NCBI GenBank assembly: GCA_964629475.1
Contig: CAZVQW010000016.1
Coordinates: 1 to 64,000, forward strand
DNA: 64,000 bases
Direction of reading: 5' to 3'
Origin: SMWD01 sp964629475
GTDB taxonomy: Bacteria; Pseudomonadota; Gammaproteobacteria; Steroidobacterales; GCA-2729495
Position 1 is the stretch's first letter, and each line of letters begins with the position of its first letter. The notes beneath the pieces are model-generated. The model saw only the letters and a list, made by a program, of their open reading frames with translations, made no database searches and was not told where the DNA came from. The position numbers and the translations under genes are program-made. Shown here piece after piece: positions 1 to 8,703 of the stretch.

Positions 1-659
1 CGATTCGAGTGAATCGGCTGCTCAAACAAAGGCGGCTTATACTTCCTATTCGCGCTCTCGGCCTGATCGTCGATACGGAAGTGGACATTAGCGAAGACTG
101 GCGCAAGGCCACCGTTGCAGCGGTTGCACGTCAGGACTGTATGCTGGCGATCAAGGGTATGTCACAGCAGGCAAAGCGAAGGCGCCTGTTTCGGGATGCC
201 TCTGATTGGCGGCTGCTGCGTGACCTGGCTTGCCCCGTCTATTTAGTAAAGACTTCGCCGAATCGACGGGTACGCAAAGTGCTGGCCGCGATCAAACACC
301 GTACGGAAAAGCAGGTATATACGGAAGCGAACGAGTTGATTATTCAGACCGCACGCGGAATTGCTAGCGGTCTTGGTGCCGAATTGCATGTAGTCACCGC
401 ATACAAGGATGATTTCCATTACCCGGACCGACAGAAATTTGCTGATCGCTGCGGCCTTCCGCGGAACCATGTCAGGGCTGAATTGGGCTCTCCCCAGGAG
501 GCGATCACCAATGTGGCAAAGGAAATCGGTGCGGATCTGGTTGTCATCGCCAGGGTCGGCAAACCGGGCGCGAAGCGTGATGTTGGGCACACGGCCGAAA
601 CCGTCATCGATGCGCTGGAAACAAACCTTCTGGTGCTGCCGATGACGGAAAATGCGTAA
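1..659 (+). CDS. Universal stress protein (UspE-like), 3' part
   Basis: The frame is open to the left edge, so the true start lies outside the window; the first possible internal start is a GTG at position 9. About 216 residues are visible. The first ~70 look like the end of one Usp domain (a 'CPVYLVK' strand), followed by a linker and a complete second Usp domain. That domain has the G-x2-G-x9-G-(S/T)-type nucleotide loop near its C-terminus (the 'GKPGAKRDVGHTAET' stretch). Tandem Usp domains of this sort are typical of UspE, a soluble stress protein. No partner gene is visible, and the next gene runs in the opposite direction. Confidence 0.75.
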   Translation, partial: IRVNRLLKQRRLILPIRALGLIVDTEVDISEDWRKATVAAVARQDCMLAIKGMSQQAKRRRLFRDASDWRLLRDLACPVYLVKTSPNRRVRKVLAAIKHRTEKQVYTEANELIIQTARGIASGLGAELHVVTAYKDDFHYPDRQKFADRCGLPRNHVRAELGSPQEAITNVAKEIGADLVVIARVGKPGAKRDVGHTAETVIDALETNLLVLPMTENA

Positions 660-748
660 AGATAAACTGAAGGCCTGTCAGAGGAAAATCGTATAAGCCG
701 GATAAGCACCGACCAAGTTATCGCTACGGTGTTATGCGGGTGTACCGT

Positions 749-1714
749 TTAGTATCTGATCAACGCTGATCCCCAGGTTACGCCACCGCCGAAGGCTTCC
801 AGCAGGATAAGATTGCCGCGCTGAATTCTTTCGTCGCGAACTGCCACATCAAGTGCCATCGGAACAGAGCCGGCGGACGTATTACCGTGGTCCTGCAAGG
901 TAAGGATTACCTTTTCCATCGGCATTTTCAGTCGTTTTGCCGTTGCTTCAATAATTCTTATATTTGCCTGGTGAGGAACCAGCCAATCGATGTCCGTTCG
1001 CTCCAGATCATTCGCATCGAGAGTCTCATCAACGATACTTTCTAAACATCGTACGGCAACCTTGAATAATTCATTGCCTCGCATCGTGATAAAAGAGCCG
1101 TCGTAACTTCGCGTACGAAACTTCTCAGCGTCTCCGTAAGAAGCGTAGAGAAGTTTCCAATAATTGCCGTCCGCTTTCAGATGCGTCGATATGATGCCCG
1201 GTTCATCTGCCGGCTGAACTATGGCAGCTCCCGCACCGTCACCAAATATAACGGCAGTCGAACGGTCGTTCCAATCGATAATCCGAGACAATATCTCGAC
1301 GCCGATGACCAATGCGCACTTGAATTTTCCGCCGGTGATGAATTTATCGACAATACTGAGTGCATAGATAAATCCGCTGCAGGCTGCCTCCAACCTGAAA
1401 GCCGGGCAAACCGGTATGCCCAATTGTTTTTGGAGTTGATATTCCATGCCCCCTGGCACGATATCGGGTGTCAACGTGCCGATCACGACCAGATCGATGT
1501 CTTCCGGCCCGACCCCCGCCGCATCCATTGCCTGGCGCGCTGCGATTTCGCATAGGTCCGTCGCCGTCTGGCCGTCGGCTGCGATGTGCCGTCGTTCGAT
1601 ACCCGTTCGGGTTCGGATCCACTCATCGGTGGTATCGACTATCTTCTCCAGATCAAAGTTCGTAACAACGCGTTCGGGAAGATATCGTCCTGTTCCTGCA
1701 ATTCTAGAATACAT
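749..1714 (-). CDS. fabH: Beta-ketoacyl-ACP synthase III (FabH family)
   Basis: A 321-residue protein of normal FabH length with the complete catalytic triad: Cys112 in 'EAACSGF', His248 in 'VPHQAN' and Asn278 in 'HGNTSAGS'. Family members condense an acyl-CoA with malonyl-ACP to start fatty acid synthesis; relatives in secondary metabolism or catabolic islands use other acyl donors. It starts with ATG and stands alone, divergent from the TetR gene and not in a fab operon, so an accessory role is possible. Its presence beside isobutyryl-CoA mutase would fit branched-chain primers, but that is inference. Confidence 0.85.
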   Translation of the reverse strand: MYSRIAGTGRYLPERVVTNFDLEKIVDTTDEWIRTRTGIERRHIAADGQTATDLCEIAARQAMDAAGVGPEDIDLVVIGTLTPDIVPGGMEYQLQKQLGIPVCPAFRLEAACSGFIYALSIVDKFITGGKFKCALVIGVEILSRIIDWNDRSTAVIFGDGAGAAIVQPADEPGIISTHLKADGNYWKLLYASYGDAEKFRTRSYDGSFITMRGNELFKVAVRCLESIVDETLDANDLERTDIDWLVPHQANIRIIEATAKRLKMPMEKVILTLQDHGNTSAGSVPMALDVAVRDERIQRGNLILLEAFGGGVTWGSALIRY

Positions 1715-2009
1715 TGATTGGCGCGATTTCCTTTGGGCCCTGCTAAGCGGCCATTGTTCAATCCGGATAGTTTAAAGACTACATATTAGAAGAGTGCGGA
1801 TCGGATTATGTGCCCGGGGTATTCGGATGTCGATTCCCGGGCTATCTGCAGTGCATTTCTGTCCCAGCGGGAGATTAGCGGCACCGTGCCGTACCCGGTT
1901 GCTTTCCACCCGCGCCCGCGCGGGCCTGACGTTAATGAAACCGCATCATCGAGAAATCGAAGGTATTTACTTGCTTGTGCCAAACAAGTAAATACCGTAT
2001 GATCAGCCC
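1715..2009. promoter_or_regulatory. Divergent intergenic region fabH / tetR
   Basis: About 295 bases without a credible gene between two divergent genes. It holds a GCCCGGG...CCCGGGC inverted repeat (1812-1818 and 1836-1842, 17-base loop), a tight CCCGCGC/GCGCGGG pair (1909-1915 and 1918-1924), and the operator-like repeat described separately at 1962-1996. Short open frames here have no family features and are judged spurious. No promoter hexamers are convincing by eye. Confidence 0.5.
1962..1996. promoter_or_regulatory. TetR-type operator candidate
   Basis: Perfect 12-base inverted repeat GGTATTTACTTG (1962-1973) and CAAGTAAATACC (1985-1996) separated by 11 bases, ending 13 bases before the ATG of the TetR gene. 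Its position and symmetry fit an autoregulatory operator controlling the tetR-icmF-hydratase operon. Assignment to this regulator is inference. Confidence 0.7.
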
Positions 2010-2654
2010 ATGAATACCAACCGTATTCGCGAACACACCCCCCGCACGCAGGTGGAACGAACCGCCATATCGGATGCCCGCATGCTCGATGCTGCCGTAC
2101 AACTCATTGTTCAGCGCGGTGCCGAAGGCACCACCCTGAAGGAGGTCGGGGAGATTGCCGGCTACAGCCGAGGACTGGCCGGGTATCGCTTTGGAAACAA
2201 GGCCAATCTTTTTTCCTTCATCGTTCGGTCTGTAGGAGATGACTGGCTCCAGGAACTGGGGCAGGCGGTCGAGCGCAAGGTCGGCCTGGATGCCATCCTC
2301 GCCGCAACCGACGCTCATTATCATTTCGTGCTTGAAAGCGCCGATCGAATTCGCGCGTTCTATATCCTCTGGTTTAATTCCATCGGACCGGACCTGGAAT
2401 TCAAGCAGGTCATTGCCCATGTCCATGAACGTCGCCAGACCGATGTCGAGGCCTGGATCCGGCGCGGCGTGTCGGCCGGCAAAGTGCGCGAGGATATCGA
2501 TGTCCGCGCGATCGCAGACCAGTTTTGCGCCACTATTATCGGTATTGTTTATCAGTGGCTTGTCGCACCCGATGCCCACAATACTATCGAGCGCCTTCAT
2601 GAGGGCTTGAAACAACAGATGATCCGTGCGCTCGGTGAACCGGAGAGTGCTTAA
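2010..2654 (+). CDS. TetR family transcriptional regulator
   Basis: A 214-residue protein with an N-terminal TetR helix-turn-helix (about residues 24-68: an 'AAVQLIVQRGAEGTTLKEVG' helix pair, then 'YSRGLAGYRFGNKANLF') and a helical ligand-binding C-terminal domain. The start codon lies immediately downstream of a perfect inverted repeat that is probably its own operator. The gene is 30 bases upstream of icmF on the same strand and probably represses that operon in response to an acyl-CoA or related metabolite. The ligand is unknown. Confidence 0.9.
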   Translation: MNTNRIREHTPRTQVERTAISDARMLDAAVQLIVQRGAEGTTLKEVGEIAGYSRGLAGYRFGNKANLFSFIVRSVGDDWLQELGQAVERKVGLDAILAATDAHYHFVLESADRIRAFYILWFNSIGPDLEFKQVIAHVHERRQTDVEAWIRRGVSAGKVREDIDVRAIADQFCATIIGIVYQWLVAPDAHNTIERLHEGLKQQMIRALGEPESA

Positions 2655-2684
2655 CTTTTCGCAATGCTTGAGGAGGCATGACTT

Positions 2685-5600
2685 ATGAGCAGTCACGCGG
2701 AAAATATTCGCAAGGCAACCAAAGCCACTGCGGCCGACAGCCCGCTGCGGTTCGTGACCGCAGCTTCGTTGTTCGACGGTCATGATGCCGCCATAAATGT
2801 AATGCGGCGCTTGATTCAGGCAGAAGGTACGGAAGTGATTCACCTCGGTCACAATCGGAGTGTGGCTGACATTGTTCGCGCCGCTATTCAGGAAGATGCA
2901 GATGGCATTGCCGTTAGCTCGTACCAGGGCGGACACAATGAGTATTTTCGTTACATGGTGGACATGTTGCGTGAGCGCGATGCGGAGCACATCCGCGTAT
3001 TTGCCGGCGGCGGCGGCACGATAACTCCGGACGAAATCGAAGGGTTGCAGGCTTATGGAGTCGACCGTATCTATAATCCGCAGGACGGGATGGAGCTCGG
3101 GCTGACAGGGATGATCGGCGATCTCGTGCAACGTACCGCGTCAGGCCGACAGCACAGTTCCGTACCGACGGTGTCGCGACGCGAAGATCATTTATCTATC
3201 GCTCATATGATCTCTGCGCTGGAGGATGGCGTCATCGATGATGCCATCCTGGACGGACTTCGTCGGGAATGGCAGATAGCAGCCGGACCCATCCCGGTCA
3301 TCGGCATTACCGGCACAGGCGGCGCCGGGAAGAGCAGCGTGACTGATGAAATCCTGTCCCGTTTTGCGCAGCATTTCCCCGCTATGAACATTGCCGTACT
3401 GGCCGTGGATCCGACGCGCCGCCGCACCGGTGGCGCCTTGCTCGGGGATCGCATTCGCATGAACAGCCTGCGCAATGAACAGATCTACATGAGGTCCATC
3501 GCGACCCGTCGGCAGCACCTTGCCACCAGCGCGATGCTGGCGGATGCCGTACTGTTTCTGAAGTCCCTGAGCTTTGACCTCATCATCGTGGAAACCGCCG
3601 GCATCGGTCAGAGCGACAGCGAAATCGTAGACCTGGTAGACATACCGTTGTATGTGATGACCAGCGATTACGGGGCCGCAAGCCAGCTCGAGAAGATCGA
3701 CATGCTGGACTTTGCTGAACTCGTTGTGCTGAATAAATTTGACAAACGGGGTTCAGAAGATGCCCTGCGGGACATTCGAAAACAGTGGAAGCGTAATCAC
3801 GTAGCATTCGATGTCGACGACGACGATATACCTGTTTATCCGACCATCGCATGTCAATTTAACGATCCCGGCGTTACCTGGGTGTTCTCCCGGCTCTGCC
3901 AGATGTTGCGGGAACGATTTCTCACTGAAGGTAACGAATGGGATCCGGCGGTCGATGTCAGTATTCGCGAGCCCCGGGCGACTGCACTGATTCCCGGCAG
4001 AACGGTCCGTTATCTTGCGGAAATTGCCGATCAGGGGCGTTCGGTGAACGCAACGATCGAGACGTTGCGCAGGGTCGCTGACCGGGCCCAGCACTGTTAT
4101 ACGGCTCTGCAGGAACTCGATGACCCGAAACTCCCGGTCCGACTCGAAGCCTATGCCCGGGATGCGCTGACTGATGCAGCAGATCAGACGCTGACAACCT
4201 TGCGTCAGCGATACAACGATGCGCTGGACGAACTGGGTCCGGAAGCACTGACCCTGCTCTCTGAGTGGCCCGGGCGCCTGGAGAGTATTACCGCGGAGAA
4301 ATACGAATATAAGGTGCGCGACCGGCTTATAGAAGGCGAAAACTATCGCGAGAGTCTGAGTCATCAGCAGATTCCTAAAATTGCGCCACCACATTTCGAA
4401 GCTTGGGGCGATTTACTGCACTTCCTGATGAAGGAGAATCTTCCGGGAAGTTATCCCTATACCGGTGGTGTATACCCTTATCGTCGCGCCGGGGAGGATC
4501 CGATACGTATGTTCGCGGGTGAGGGTGCACCGGAAAGAACCAACCGGCGTTTCCACTACCTGTCCCACGGACATGCCGCCGTCCGTTTGTCCACGGCATT
4601 CGACTCAGTCACGCTCTATGGGGAAGATCCCCACGAGCGTCCGGACATTTACGGGAAGGTCGGGAACTCGGGCGTTTCAATTGCATCGGTCGACGACGCC
4701 AAGAAGCTGTATTCAGGATTTGACCTGTGTGTGCCGACAACCTCTGTATCCATGACGATCAACGGCCCGGCTCCGACTGTTCTTGCTTTTTTCATGAACG
4801 CGGCGATCGATCAGCAGATCGAAAAGTATTTACGGGAATCCGGCAAATGGGCCGATGCTCAGAAGAGGATCGATGCCTACTTCGATGAGCGCAAGCGCCC
4901 CACCTATTGTGGTGACCTGCCGGAAGGACATGACGGATTGGGTCTCGGTTTACTTGGGATTGCCGGCGACAAGGTCGTGGACCGTGATACCTACGAGCGG
5001 ATCAAAACCGCAACGCTGAGTGCGGTTCGCGGCACCGTGCAGGCAGATATCCTGAAAGAAGATCAGGCGCAGAACACGTGCATTTTCTCTACCGAGTTTG
5101 CCCTCAAGATGATGGGTGATGTACAGGAGTATTTTTCTGAGCAGAATATCCGTAATTTCTACAGTGTCTCGATCAGTGGTTATCACATCGCCGAGGCGGG
5201 GGCGAATCCCATTTCACAACTCGCTTTTACGTTGTCGAACGGTTTCACCATCGTTGAGTACTACCTTGCGCGAGGTATGGATATTGATGACTTTGCACCG
5301 AACCTGAGTTTCTTTTTCAGTAACGGTATGGACCCCGAATACTCGGTCATTGGTCGCGTCGCCCGGCGCATCTGGGCGCGAGCCATGCGAGAGCGCTATG
5401 GCGCAAGCCCGCGCAGCCAAATGCTGAAATACCATATTCAGACCTCGGGCCGCAGTCTCCACGCCCAGGAAATCAGTTTCAACGATATTCGCACGACGCT
5501 GCAGGCACTTTACGCCCTCTTTGATAACTGTAACAGCCTGCATACGAACGCCTTTGATGAAGCAATAACCACACCCACCGAGGCGTCAGTGCGCCGTGCC

Positions 5601-6131
5601 GTGGCTATTCAGCTGATCATTAGCCGGGAACTCGGATTGAATTTCTGTGAGAATCCGTGGCAAGGTTCATTCGCTATTGATGCGCTTACTGATCAGGTAG
5701 AGGAAGCGGTGTATGCGGAATTTGAATGCATCTCGGAGCGTGGTGGCGTCTTGGGTGCCATGGACACGATGTATCAACGGGGCAAGATTCAGGATGAAAG
5801 TCTCTACTACGAAAATAAAAAGCATGACGGTACCCTGCCTATTATCGGAGTAAATACATTTCTGCCAAAGGCGGGTCAGGAAGATGAAGTCAAGAAATTG
5901 CAGCTCATGAGGTCGAGTGAAGAGGAAAAGCTCGCACAGATCGATACGGTAAGAAACTTTCAGGCCAGCCACGCGAACGAGGCCGAAATTGCCTTGATGA
6001 AACTCCAGGATGTTGCCCGGGTTCGTGGGAACATTTTTGCTGAATTGATGGAAACCGTTAAATACGCATCTCTTGGCCAGATCTCAGCGGCGCTGTATGC
6101 GGTAGGCGGTGAATACCGACGTAATATGTGA
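2685..6131 (+). CDS. icmF: Fused isobutyryl-CoA mutase (IcmF)
   Basis: A 1148-residue three-part protein. It has an N-terminal cobalamin-binding domain with the 'FDGHDAA' motif (Asp31, His33 as lower Co ligand), a central MeaB-type G-protein chaperone domain (P-loop 'GTGGAGKSS' at about 210-218), and a C-terminal mutase barrel from about residue 570. The substrate-selecting residues are Phe610 ('MFAGEG') and Gln796 ('AQNTC'). These are the isobutyryl-CoA mutase pair; methylmalonyl-CoA mutase has Tyr and Arg. The enzyme interconverts isobutyryl- and n-butyryl-CoA with adenosylcobalamin; some IcmFs also accept isovaleryl/pivalyl-CoA. AGGAGG lies 8 bases before the ATG. It sits between tetR and an enoyl-CoA hydratase, so branched acyl-CoA catabolism is likely. 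Confidence 0.95.
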   Translation: MSSHAENIRKATKATAADSPLRFVTAASLFDGHDAAINVMRRLIQAEGTEVIHLGHNRSVADIVRAAIQEDADGIAVSSYQGGHNEYFRYMVDMLRERDAEHIRVFAGGGGTITPDEIEGLQAYGVDRIYNPQDGMELGLTGMIGDLVQRTASGRQHSSVPTVSRREDHLSIAHMISALEDGVIDDAILDGLRREWQIAAGPIPVIGITGTGGAGKSSVTDEILSRFAQHFPAMNIAVLAVDPTRRRTGGALLGDRIRMNSLRNEQIYMRSIATRRQHLATSAMLADAVLFLKSLSFDLIIVETAGIGQSDSEIVDLVDIPLYVMTSDYGAASQLEKIDMLDFAELVVLNKFDKRGSEDALRDIRKQWKRNHVAFDVDDDDIPVYPTIACQFNDPGVTWVFSRLCQMLRERFLTEGNEWDPAVDVSIREPRATALIPGRTVRYLAEIADQGRSVNATIETLRRVADRAQHCYTALQELDDPKLPVRLEAYARDALTDAADQTLTTLRQRYNDALDELGPEALTLLSEWPGRLESITAEKYEYKVRDRLIEGENYRESLSHQQIPKIAPPHFEAWGDLLHFLMKENLPGSYPYTGGVYPYRRAGEDPIRMFAGEGAPERTNRRFHYLSHGHAAVRLSTAFDSVTLYGEDPHERPDIYGKVGNSGVSIASVDDAKKLYSGFDLCVPTTSVSMTINGPAPTVLAFFMNAAIDQQIEKYLRESGKWADAQKRIDAYFDERKRPTYCGDLPEGHDGLGLGLLGIAGDKVVDRDTYERIKTATLSAVRGTVQADILKEDQAQNTCIFSTEFALKMMGDVQEYFSEQNIRNFYSVSISGYHIAEAGANPISQLAFTLSNGFTIVEYYLARGMDIDDFAPNLSFFFSNGMDPEYSVIGRVARRIWARAMRERYGASPRSQMLKYHIQTSGRSLHAQEISFNDIRTTLQALYALFDNCNSLHTNAFDEAITTPTEASVRRAVAIQLIISRELGLNFCENPWQGSFAIDALTDQVEEAVYAEFECISERGGVLGAMDTMYQRGKIQDESLYYENKKHDGTLPIIGVNTFLPKAGQEDEVKKLQLMRSSEEEKLAQIDTVRNFQASHANEAEIALMKLQDVARVRGNIFAELMETVKYASLGQISAALYAVGGEYRRNM

Positions 6132-6152
6132 ATCGACAGACCGGAAAAAATT

Positions 6153-6941
6153 ATGAACTATCAGACCTTGAAGTTTTCAGTCAGTGATCAGATTGCAACC
6201 ATTACCCTGGACCGGCCTGAAGCAGCCAATTCACTGGACCTGCAGATGGGTAATGAGTTGTTGATGGTTGCCAATCACTGCGCGTCCAATGCCGACATCC
6301 GCGCGGTCATCCTCACCGCGGAAGGCAAAATGTTTTGCGCCGGCGGCGACGTTGCCGGATTCGCGGATTCGGATCGCCCGGGAGAACTGCTGCGGGCAAT
6401 CACATCCGGATTGCATGCCGCCATCCAGCGCTTTCAGCGTATGGATGCACCCCTGATTGTCGCGGTGAATGGTGTTGCCGCCGGGGCCGGCATGAGTATC
6501 GCCGCGAGCGGAGATTTCATTCTGGCTGCCGAGTCCGCCAAATTCACCATGGCTTATACGCGAATCGGTTTGTCTCCCGACGGCAGCAGCACGTTCTTTC
6601 TGCCGCGGTTGGTCGGCTCGTTGAAAGCCAAAGAGCTGATGATGCGCAATGCGTTACTGACCGCCGCCGAGGCACTGGATCTAGGCCTGGTTAGCGAGGT
6701 GGTGCCTGATGATGAATTGATTGAAAGGGCGCAAGGCGCGGCCCGGGAGCTGGCTGCCGGACCTACCCGGGCATACGGTGAGATCAAACGCCTGTTGGCC
6801 GACAGTTTCAATAGCTCCCTGGACGCCCAGCTTGAACGCGAAACCCGGGCTATTGCCGAGTTGGCGAACCATTCGGAGGATGCGAGAAGCGGCATCGCCG
6901 CGTTCATCGCCAAAGAAAAGGTGGACTTCAAAGGCCGGTAG
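6153..6941 (+). CDS. Enoyl-CoA hydratase/isomerase (PaaG-like)
   Basis: A 262-residue crotonase-fold protein. The first oxyanion-hole loop is 'FCAGGD' and the second is 'NGVAAGAGMS'. The position after 'IGLSPDGSSTFFLPRLVG' carries Asp, as in PaaG-type isomerases, so isomerase or epoxide-isomerase activity is as likely as simple hydration. It starts 21 bases after icmF with only a weak ribosome site and probably shares its transcript, feeding or draining the CoA esters handled by IcmF. Confidence 0.85.
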   Translation: MNYQTLKFSVSDQIATITLDRPEAANSLDLQMGNELLMVANHCASNADIRAVILTAEGKMFCAGGDVAGFADSDRPGELLRAITSGLHAAIQRFQRMDAPLIVAVNGVAAGAGMSIAASGDFILAAESAKFTMAYTRIGLSPDGSSTFFLPRLVGSLKAKELMMRNALLTAAEALDLGLVSEVVPDDELIERAQGAARELAAGPTRAYGEIKRLLADSFNSSLDAQLERETRAIAELANHSEDARSGIAAFIAKEKVDFKGR

Positions 6942-6955
6942 ACGACTTCGCCGAA

Positions 6956-6982
6956 CCGGTAGGTCGTGCACCGCGGCACCGG
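6956..6982 (+). terminator. Possible terminator after the icmF operon
   Basis: CCGGT (6956-6960) pairs with ACCGG (6978-6982), with an inner GTGC/GCAC pair, followed by an A/T stretch ending in TTTTT. It lies in the short gap between two convergent genes. The stem is weak, so this is tentative. Confidence 0.35.
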
Positions 6983-6986
6983 AATA

Positions 6987-8348
6987 TTATTTTTCGCCTG
7001 ACAGGTAGCGGTCCAGTTCAGTATGGAAGTGTCGCAGCCGCTGTTCCTGTTCGGACCACAGGGGTCCGGCAAATCCCCGCGACCGGATACCCGCCTGGAC
7101 CACGGGCAGCAATTCGGAATCCTGGTCGAGCACGAGGCCCAGGTTGGGTGGTTTGCCAACGCCGGTGCGTTCCACGTCGGGACGGCTCTCGCCCGAAACA
7201 TCCGTTCCTTCCGGCACACCCATCCAGCCCGGTACGGTGTAGCTGGGATCGTCACACGGTCGCCAGAGTGTCATCGTGTTATAGAAGAACCGCTCCGGAT
7301 TCTCGGGGTGGGGCAAAAAGCGCATCAGGAACGCGCCCTCGGCGTGCAGACCGATCTGCACGTTGGGAAAAATACCCGTGGCCCAGCTGTCGGTGAGTTG
7401 ACCGTCGACCAGCTCGGAATAATCCAGGCCGCAACGGCTCGCTCGCTCGCGCTTGGCGCGCTGAATCGTCTCGCGGACCTCACGGGCCGAATCACGATAC
7501 TGCGTGGGATCCATGCCGGCCTCCTGCATCATGAAGGCGAGGCCCTCGTCGACTTCTTCCTGGTCGGTCACGCGGCTGCTTTTTACCGCCAGGGGAACAA
7601 TCATGCGGCTGAAGCCATTGGGGTATAGATCGCACTGCACATTGAGATCGTTCATCACGGTCCGGGTCTCGGGATGCACCGCGTGGAGATGATAGGTTTC
7701 GTAAAAGGCGTCGATCCCGGTTTTCCAGTTCGCCGCCCATTCACTGATGCTATGGCGGATGACAAACATTTCGTCGAGATGGTAATTCTCGAGATAACCG
7801 TCCGGCAGGCCGATAAAATCATTCAGCGGTCCGGCCTCATCATCCATGTTGATAAAGATCAAACCGGCACGGATTTCACAGCGAACTTCGCGCATGCCGG
7901 GTTTGTGGCAGATTACTTCGGGGCGGACGGTGTCTTCGTCGGTGACGCGTTGCAGGCTGCCGTCCAGGCCGAACTGCCAGGAATGAAATGAGCAGGTAAA
8001 CTGCGGAACACTTCCAAAATCGTTGTGGACCAGGCGATTACCCCGATGGGGACAGACATTATAGAAGGCCTTGATGTCACCACCTTCGGTGCGGGTGATG
8101 ACGAAACTTTCACGGCCGAGATCGAAGCTGAAGTAGTCACCGGATTCGCGGACATCCGATACGACCCCCGCGATCAGCCATACTCGTGTCCACAGCTGTT
8201 CCCACTCACGCGCCATCCACTCGGGGCTGTAATAACGCTCAGGTCCCGGGCGCTCCGTACCGTTGTCGATGTAGGCGACCTTGGCCTCGAGGGAATCGGC
8301 CGGTGCTTCGGCGTTGACTGCCCAGCCTGAGCGGAAGTCGTAGGCCAC
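6987..8348 (-). CDS. Rieske non-heme iron oxygenase, alpha subunit
   Basis: A 453-residue ring-hydroxylating oxygenase large subunit. The Rieske [2Fe-2S] ligands are Cys99, His101, Cys119 and His122 ('CPHRGN ... CSFH'). The catalytic domain shows the 'NWKTGIDAFYETYHLHAVHP' iron site with His220 and His225. Such enzymes hydroxylate aromatic or alicyclic rings or demethylate, using electrons from a ferredoxin/reductase. No reductase gene is adjacent; the Rieske ferredoxin at 62786-63118 is a possible partner. GTG start with AGGAG 7-8 bases upstream. Divergent from a TonB receptor, with regulatory palindromes between them. Confidence 0.9.
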   Translation of the reverse strand: MAYDFRSGWAVNAEAPADSLEAKVAYIDNGTERPGPERYYSPEWMAREWEQLWTRVWLIAGVVSDVRESGDYFSFDLGRESFVITRTEGGDIKAFYNVCPHRGNRLVHNDFGSVPQFTCSFHSWQFGLDGSLQRVTDEDTVRPEVICHKPGMREVRCEIRAGLIFINMDDEAGPLNDFIGLPDGYLENYHLDEMFVIRHSISEWAANWKTGIDAFYETYHLHAVHPETRTVMNDLNVQCDLYPNGFSRMIVPLAVKSSRVTDQEEVDEGLAFMMQEAGMDPTQYRDSAREVRETIQRAKRERASRCGLDYSELVDGQLTDSWATGIFPNVQIGLHAEGAFLMRFLPHPENPERFFYNTMTLWRPCDDPSYTVPGWMGVPEGTDVSGESRPDVERTGVGKPPNLGLVLDQDSELLPVVQAGIRSRGFAGPLWSEQEQRLRHFHTELDRYLSGEK

Positions 8349-8415
8349 TTTACACTCCTATATATACGTAAGTGCCCGAGGCACGCTGAATCGACAGTCA
8401 GTATAACAGCTGAAA

Positions 8416-8435
8416 AAAACAGGCATGACTGTTTT
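8416..8435. promoter_or_regulatory. Shared operator motif, copy A
   Basis: AAAACAG-GCATGA-CTGTTTT, a 7-base inverted repeat with a 6-base spacer, about 70 bases upstream of the Rieske oxygenase start. It belongs to a set of four similar sites in this window (also 8575, 15421, 63174). Confidence 0.55.
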
Positions 8436-8507
8436 GTTTTGGTGTCGAGCGGCTGTCCGTGGGGCATCCGGTGGTTTAGTAACCCGTGCTGAAGATAAAA
8501 TTAATTG

Positions 8508-8525
8508 TGTTGTGAATTCACAACA
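8508..8525. promoter_or_regulatory. Perfect 18-base palindrome
   Basis: TGTTGTGAATTCACAACA is fully self-complementary and sits between the two AAACAG-type sites in the divergent promoter region. It is a strong operator candidate for a dimeric regulator, different from the one implied by the AAACAG sites. The regulator is unknown. Confidence 0.55.
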
Positions 8526-8574
8526 AGTCAGCAGAAGCACGCACAATCCGGAGCCGGTTTCGTTGGATTGTAAA

Positions 8575-8594
8575 GAAACAGTCCAGACTGCTTT
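8575..8594. promoter_or_regulatory. Shared operator motif, copy B
   Basis: GAAACAG-TCCAGA-CTGCTTT. The outer arms have one mismatch and the core CAGTC-CA-GACTG is perfectly symmetric. It lies about 110 bases upstream of the TonB receptor start. Same family as the sites at 8416, 15421 and 63174. Confidence 0.5.
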
Positions 8595-8703
8595 TTTTTT
8601 GCCACGAATCGGGTTAGAGTGTCCGCGGAGAAATTCACGAGGGCGCGGCAACGGCTTCGCCCCGAGAATTATTTTGGCTCAATCGTCAACAGGGGGGATT
8701 CCT

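Larger units (their letters stand above)
8349..8703. promoter_or_regulatory. Divergent regulatory region, oxygenase / TonB receptor
   Basis: About 355 bases without a credible gene. An open frame upstream of the receptor continues through here in the receptor's frame, but it precedes the signal peptide and is rejected as coding. The region contains two AAACAG-type sites (8416-8435, 8575-8594), a perfect 18-base palindrome (8508-8525) and GGGGGGATT just before the receptor start. Confidence 0.6.

Noticed and set aside
1932..3131. 399-codon open frame on the minus strand opposite tetR and the start of icmF
   Set aside because: It is the complement of two well-supported genes, has no family motifs, and runs across the tetR operator and tetR itself.
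8425..8703. N-terminal extension of the first TonB receptor
   Set aside because: The extension runs through operator-like palindromes and would put the signal peptide about 100 residues inside the protein.
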